Source of the DNA: Palsa-504 sp003136255
GTDB taxonomy: Bacteria > Actinomycetota > Actinomycetes > Streptosporangiales > Streptosporangiaceae
Direction of reading: 5' to 3'
DNA length: 8,883 nucleotides
Assembly: GCA_003136255.1 (NCBI GenBank)
Contig: PLDT01000074.1
Span: forward strand, 1 to 8,883
Part shown: positions 5,836 through 8,883 of the stretch, in pieces
How the letters are laid out: every line of letters starts with the position of its first letter
Position numbering within the stretch: position 1 is the stretch's first letter
Notes under the pieces: generated by a model
Told to the model about the DNA's origin: nothing
What the model saw: the letters and a program-made list of their open reading frames with translations, nothing else
Databases searched by the model: none
Translations under genes and position numbers: made by a program

Positions 5836-5868
5836 TGCAAAGCTATCTTTGCAAAGGTATCTTGGCAA
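5836..5868. promoter_or_regulatory. Two overlapping inverted repeats, probable operator of the ArsR-like regulator
   Basis: TGCAAAG-CTAT-CTTTGCA (5836-5853) is a perfect 7+7 dyad. It shares bases with a second one, TTGCAAAG-GTAT-CTTGGCAA (5849-5868), with one mismatch in 8 pairs. Seen as direct repeats, GCAAAGnTATCTT recurs with a 14-bp period. The sites cover the whole core promoter of the regulator-exporter operon and the upstream edge of the divergent LLM oxidoreductase. Binding by the neighbouring regulator is inferred from position. Confidence 0.7.
5840..5868 (-). promoter_or_regulatory. Leaderless promoter of the regulator-exporter operon
   Basis: On minus, TTGCCA (5868-5863) is followed by a 17-bp spacer and TAGCTT (5845-5840), then 6 nt to the ATG. 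This places the transcription start at about the start codon, and no Shine-Dalgarno is present. Both hexamers are embedded in the inverted repeats, so repressor and polymerase would compete. Confidence 0.55.
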
Positions 5869-6694
5869 GACCTCATATCGAACGGCCACTCTGCGTGCCC
5901 CGGTGCCCGATGGCGGGACCGCCGGCGAGGCGCTACGCGCCACCGTCGACCTGGCCCAGCGCGCCGAGCGGCTCGGCTTCCGGCGGTTCTGGGTCGCCGA
6001 GCATCACAACATGCCGGGCATCGCCAGCTCGGCGCCGCCCGTGCTGATCGGCCACATCGCCGACGCGACCGCTTCGATCCGGGTGGGTTCCGGCGGCGTC
6101 ATGCTGCCGAACCATGTCTCGCTGGTGGTCGCCGAGCAGTTCGGCATGCTGGAGGTGCTCCATCCCGGGCGCATCGACCTGGGCATCGGCCGGGCACCGG
6201 GTACCGACCAGGTCACGGCGACCGCGCTGCGCCGCTCGCCGGAGGCGCTTTCGGCGGACGACTTCCCCGATCAGCTCATGGACCTGCTCGGGTTCTTTAC
6301 CGGCCGCTGGCCAGAAGGCCACCCGTTCGCGCAGATCACCGCGGTCCCCGGCCGGGGCCACCAGCCCGCCATGTGGCTGCTCGGCTCGAGCGGCTACAGC
6401 GCGCAAGTGGCCGGCCTGCTCGGCCTCCCGTTCGCCTTCGCGCACCATTTCAGCCCGGCCAACACCCTCCCGGCGCTGGACCTGTACCGTTCGCACTTCC
6501 GCCCGACCGAGGCGCTCGACCGGCCCTACGCCATGGTCGCGACCGCTGTGGTCTGCGCCGAGACCGATGACCGGGCTCGCTGGCTGGCCGGCTCGGGAGC
6601 GCTGTCGTTCCTGAAGCTGCGCTCCGGCCAGCCAGGGCCGGTGCCCTCCCCGGAGGAAGCGGCCGCCGGGGCAACCGCTTCGCGGGCGCCCTGA
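5849..6694 (+). pseudogene. LLM-class flavin oxidoreductase, 3'-truncated with unclear start
   Basis: Clear similarity to the bacterial luciferase-like monooxygenase family (alkanal monooxygenase-like group, FMN or F420-type TIM barrel) from about 5890 on: PVPDGGTAGEALRATVDLAQ, RFWVAEHHNMPGIASSAPPV, RVGSGGVMLPNH, PGRIDLGIGRAPGTD and FAFAHHFSP. Family members are usually about 320-340 residues. Here the match stops after PSPEEAAA near 6660, the reading continues with eight unrelated residues and ends, so roughly 60-70 C-terminal residues are missing. The start is also poor: no ATG or GTG stands before the first strand, the nearest start-like codon is a TTG at 5849 inside the regulator's operator, and a GTG at 5903 would lose strand one. 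A long reading from 5738 is rejected because it runs antisense through the regulator gene. No internal stop or frameshift is seen, so the loss is recent or a shortened protein is still made. It is divergent from the regulator. Confidence 0.65.
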
Positions 6695-6714
6695 CCGGCA
6701 TCAGCCCCGGCGAC

Positions 6715-7149
6715 GTGGCCCTGCTCGACATCGCTGTCGGCGGCGGGGTGAAGATGTCCACCGGCGTGTTCGTGCTGTACGCCGACGCCGAGTCGTTCAC
6801 GTTCGCCACGCCCCAGGGACACCAGTTCGCGGGCTGGATCACCTTCTCGGCCGAGCGTTCGGGCGAGGCGACCGTGGTCCAGACGCAGGTGCTGCTCCGG
6901 GCCGGGGATCCGCTCTACGAGCTAGGCATGCCGGTCATGCACCGGATGGAGGACCGGTTCTGGGCCCAGACAATGATCGCCCTGGCCAAGCGCCTCGGCA
7001 TGGCCGACCCGGCCGTCCAGACCCGGTCGGTGGTCATGGATCCCAAGCGCCAATGGCGCCGCGCAGGCAACGTATGGCACAACGCCATGGCCCGCAGCGT
7101 CCTGCAGACCGTGATCCCGGCCCGCCACCGTCGCGCCCGCCGCCCATGA
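6715..7149 (+). CDS. SRPBCC/DUF1990-like protein, probably N-terminally truncated
   Basis: A 144-residue reading from GTG. The core GVFVLYADAESFTFATPQGH followed by FAGWITFSAER resembles DUF1990/SRPBCC-type small-molecule-binding folds (FTF.T..GHP.AG.I.F pattern); this assignment is tentative. Then come DPLYELGMPVMHRMEDRFW, a helix, and a basic tail RQWRRAGNVWHNAMARSVLQ ending in RHRRARRP. Family-like sequence seems to continue upstream of the GTG (NRFAGALTGISPGD from about 6673), where no start codon exists back to the stop at 6568-6570. There is no Shine-Dalgarno before the GTG. The missing N-terminus and the adjoining LLM gene with a missing C-terminus meet within about 15 bp, so a deletion has probably joined two genes out of frame. 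Whether any protein is made is uncertain. Confidence 0.5.
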   Translation: MALLDIAVGGGVKMSTGVFVLYADAESFTFATPQGHQFAGWITFSAERSGEATVVQTQVLLRAGDPLYELGMPVMHRMEDRFWAQTMIALAKRLGMADPAVQTRSVVMDPKRQWRRAGNVWHNAMARSVLQTVIPARHRRARRP

Positions 7150-7195
7150 TCACCACGAACGTAGCCGCCCTATCCGCAAAGTGTTATCATTCGTG

Positions 7196-7211
7196 CGCCC
7201 CAACAGGGGCG
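7196..7211 (+). terminator. GC hairpin between the truncated genes and the kinase
   Basis: CGCCCC, loop AACA, GGGGCG: six perfect G-C pairs with a tetraloop, 47 nt after the preceding stop and 69 nt before the kinase ATG. No T-run follows. It may end transcription from upstream, or sit in the kinase leader. The surrounding 130 bp are visibly richer in A and T than the rest of the window; I found no convincing -35/-10 pair there. Confidence 0.4.
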
Positions 7212-7279
7212 ATGGCTCGAATATGCTCTAGCGTAAGCGGCGCAGAGGCTTGATGTAGTGACTTTTGGGGGCGGTTCTC

Positions 7280-8883
7280 ATGGCCCTACGGCAGGTCGGA
7301 AACTATCGCCTTGATTCTCTGCTGGGTCGCGGCGGAATGGGGGAAGTTTATAAGGCGTACGACACGCAACGTGACCGGTACGTCGCTCTCAAGCTCCTGC
7401 CCCAAGCCCTGTCTGGTGACCGAGAGTATCTCAAGCGATTCCAGCGTGAATCGAATGTCGCTGCGCGACTGCGGGATCCGCACGTCATTCCCATTCATGA
7501 CTTCGGCGAGATCGATGGCCAGCTCTTCATTGACATGCGCTTGGTGGACGGTTCCGATATCAGCGCGCTGCTCGATACGGACGGTCGGATCGCGCCGCAG
7601 CGGGCGGTGTATCTGATCAGTCAGGTCGCCGAGGCCTTGGATGCCGCGCACGCTGACCACCTCGTCCACCGCGACATCAAACCTTCGAACATCCTGGTCA
7701 CATCGAGCGACTTCGTTTATGTGGTCGACTTCGGTATAGCCCGGTCGGTCGGCGGCCGGCAGACACCGCTGACACACACCGGGGCATACATCGGAACGCT
7801 GGACTACATGGCCCCGGAGCGATTCACTGGCCACGACGTTGACGGACGGGCCGATATCTACTCCCTGGCTTGTCTGCTGCACGAGTGCCTGACCGGCGCA
7901 CCACCCTTCAGCGGCAAAGATCTGCCTGCGCTGATGTATGCCCAGCTCTACTACGGTCCTCCGGAGGCCAGCAGCCTGGTCGAGGGCGTACCACCAGCAT
8001 TGGACGCCGTGATTGCCCGCGGTATGGCCAAAGACCCGAACGACCGCTTTCCGACCGCTGGCGCGCTGGCCGTGGCGGCCCGCGAAGCCTTGCTGGCTCC
8101 GGCGCCGACGCCGCAAATGACAGAGCTGCAACATACGTGGACCGAGACACCGGATCCCCCGTGGCCACCTGCAGCGCAACCGGATCCCCCGTGGCCAGCT
8201 GCAGCGCAAACGGATCCCCCGTGGCCAGCTGCAACGCAAACGGTGGCGGCGGACAGCGTTGACGATTGGGGCGACACCCGGCCACCTGAGGACGTGCCGC
8301 AGAGCAAACGTCTGGATCCAGACGGTAGTCGCCTACCACCTGCCGTGGCGACAAGCGGACCGCCGCGCGGGCCAGCGCGGCGCCGGCTTGGCGTGCTGAT
8401 TCTGGCCGCAGCCGCGGCAGTGGCAGTGGCAGTGGCGATCGTGCTCGTCGTCATGGCTTCCCCAGGGACGAAAACGGGCGCTTCTGCTACGCAGAGCCCA
8501 GGCAGCGCGACAGGGCCGGCGCCAAGCAGCGTCCCGGCTGGCGTCGCCGTTCCCACGGTGGCAGGGACGATACCGGTCGGGGGGAACCCCAACTACGTTC
8601 AGGTCGCGCCGAACGGCAAGTTCGCCTACATCACCAATCAAGGCGCACGCACGATCACCGTGCTCGACACGGCCAATGACCGGGTGTCCGGGACGATCAA
8701 GATCCCCCAGGGGCCGCCCGAGTCCGTCTCGTTCTCGCCTGACAGCCAGACCGCCTACGTCAGCGTCTACGGGAGCCACTCGGCGCCTGTCATCGTGTTC
8801 GTCGATACCGCTACCGGCAAGGTGACGGGCACCGTGCCGGTGGACAACATTAGCGCGGGCCCCTCGGCGACCAGCCCGGACGG
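7280..8883 (+). CDS. Receptor-like Ser/Thr protein kinase with YVTN beta-propeller sensor, 3' end outside window
   Basis: The ORF is open from the ATG at 7280 to the edge (534 codons visible). Residues 9-272 are a Hanks-type kinase: glycine loop LGRGGMGEVYKA (15-26), ATP lysine Lys38, helix C Glu57, HRDIKPSN (130-137; catalytic Asp132, Lys134, Asn137), DFG (150-152), activation loop with several Thr (162, 165, 167, 173) and APE (178-180). All catalytic residues are present. A Pro-rich linker follows (275-369) with three 10-residue repeats at 291-320, then a basic stop-transfer RRR and one membrane helix (about 370-393). A Ser/Thr/Pro stalk leads into an outside domain from about 428 with YVTN-type propeller blades (YVQVAPNGKFAYITNQG, TITVLDTANDRVSGTI, SFSPDSQTAYVS, VFVDTATGKVTGTVPV). 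The layout matches Mycobacterium PknD (kinase-TM-propeller), though with YVTN rather than NHL repeats. A G-run at 7267-7271 is a plausible ribosome site. Ligand and targets are unknown. Confidence 0.93.
   Translation, partial: MALRQVGNYRLDSLLGRGGMGEVYKAYDTQRDRYVALKLLPQALSGDREYLKRFQRESNVAARLRDPHVIPIHDFGEIDGQLFIDMRLVDGSDISALLDTDGRIAPQRAVYLISQVAEALDAAHADHLVHRDIKPSNILVTSSDFVYVVDFGIARSVGGRQTPLTHTGAYIGTLDYMAPERFTGHDVDGRADIYSLACLLHECLTGAPPFSGKDLPALMYAQLYYGPPEASSLVEGVPPALDAVIARGMAKDPNDRFPTAGALAVAAREALLAPAPTPQMTELQHTWTETPDPPWPPAAQPDPPWPAAAQTDPPWPAATQTVAADSVDDWGDTRPPEDVPQSKRLDPDGSRLPPAVATSGPPRGPARRRLGVLILAAAAAVAVAVAIVLVVMASPGTKTGASATQSPGSATGPAPSSVPAGVAVPTVAGTIPVGGNPNYVQVAPNGKFAYITNQGARTITVLDTANDRVSGTIKIPQGPPESVSFSPDSQTAYVSVYGSHSAPVIVFVDTATGKVTGTVPVDNISAGPSATSPD
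8150..8239 (+). repeat. Three 30-bp in-frame tandem repeats in the kinase linker
   Basis: Units at 8150-8179, 8180-8209 and 8210-8239 encode x-DPPWPxAxQ: PDPPWPPAAQ, PDPPWPAAAQ, TDPPWPAATQ. Units 1 and 2 differ at one base and units 2 and 3 at two, including silent positions kept identical, so the array expanded recently. The unit length is a multiple of three, so copy-number changes keep the frame and only change linker length between kinase and membrane. Confidence 0.9.

Noticed and set aside
5738..5848. Longer N-terminus for the LLM oxidoreductase
   Set aside because: It overlaps the regulator gene antisense and its promoter; the added residues do not resemble the family.
7177..7190. GCAAAGTGTTATC, partly like the ArsR-type operator half site
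   Set aside because: Only GCAAAG and TATC match, with different spacing and no inverted partner.
7053..7253. Plus-strand reading of 66 codons ending before the kinase
   Set aside because: It overlaps the SRPBCC-like ORF in another frame, has no ribosome site and no family resemblance.
7286..8239. Long minus-strand reading of 317 codons with a repeated CxWPRGIR motif
   Set aside because: It is antisense to the kinase, whose motifs are unmistakable; the repeat is only the 30-bp linker repeat read backwards.
8150..8239. CRISPR-like direct repeats
   Set aside because: The three units abut with no spacers, stay in frame and encode the kinase linker.

Overview
The window comes from a high-GC actinomycete, probably a filamentous soil type. 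Codon third positions are almost all G or C in most genes. The gene families are typical of that group: a DUF1707 protein, a PknD-like Ser/Thr kinase, an ArsR-like regulator paired with an MFS exporter, and an LLM-class flavin oxidoreductase. Several genes appear to be transcribed without a leader. I saw no tRNA, rRNA, CRISPR array, insertion sequence or phage gene, and the genus cannot be fixed from sequence reading alone.

Left part (1-2660). Bases 1-384 hold no convincing gene, apart from a possible gene start running off the left edge on the minus strand. A minus-strand pair follows: a Rieske non-heme iron oxygenase alpha subunit (924-2114) and, 4 bp after it, a thioredoxin-dependent type of glutathione peroxidase (413-919), closed by a GC-rich hairpin. 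The oxygenase promoter is unusually readable. A -35/-10 pair puts the transcription start at the ATG, and a perfect 9+9 bp inverted repeat covers the -10 and the start codon. Divergent from it is a plus-strand DUF2237 gene (2267-2659), followed by an unrecognised 210-residue protein with a strong Shine-Dalgarno (2677-3309).

Middle (3333-5870). A DUF1707 protein on plus converges on a minus-strand operon made of an ArsR-like winged-helix regulator and an MFS_3-type exporter that overlap by ATGA. The regulator's promoter carries two overlapping inverted repeats, probably its own operator.

Right part (5849-8883). Divergent from the regulator is an LLM-class oxidoreductase with a worn-out start and a missing C-terminus. 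It runs out of frame into a second ORF of SRPBCC/DUF1990-like character that seems to lack its N-terminus, so this looks like an old deletion junction. After about 130 bp with a GC hairpin comes a receptor-like Ser/Thr kinase, cut off by the right edge: kinase domain, Pro-rich linker with three 30-bp tandem repeats, one membrane helix, then an extracellular YVTN-type beta-propeller. Its early codons are much less GC-rich at third positions than those of its neighbours.

I did not find a clearly new multi-gene system. The points most worth following are the two operator/promoter arrangements, the oxygenase-peroxidase pair, the deletion junction and the kinase-propeller receptor.
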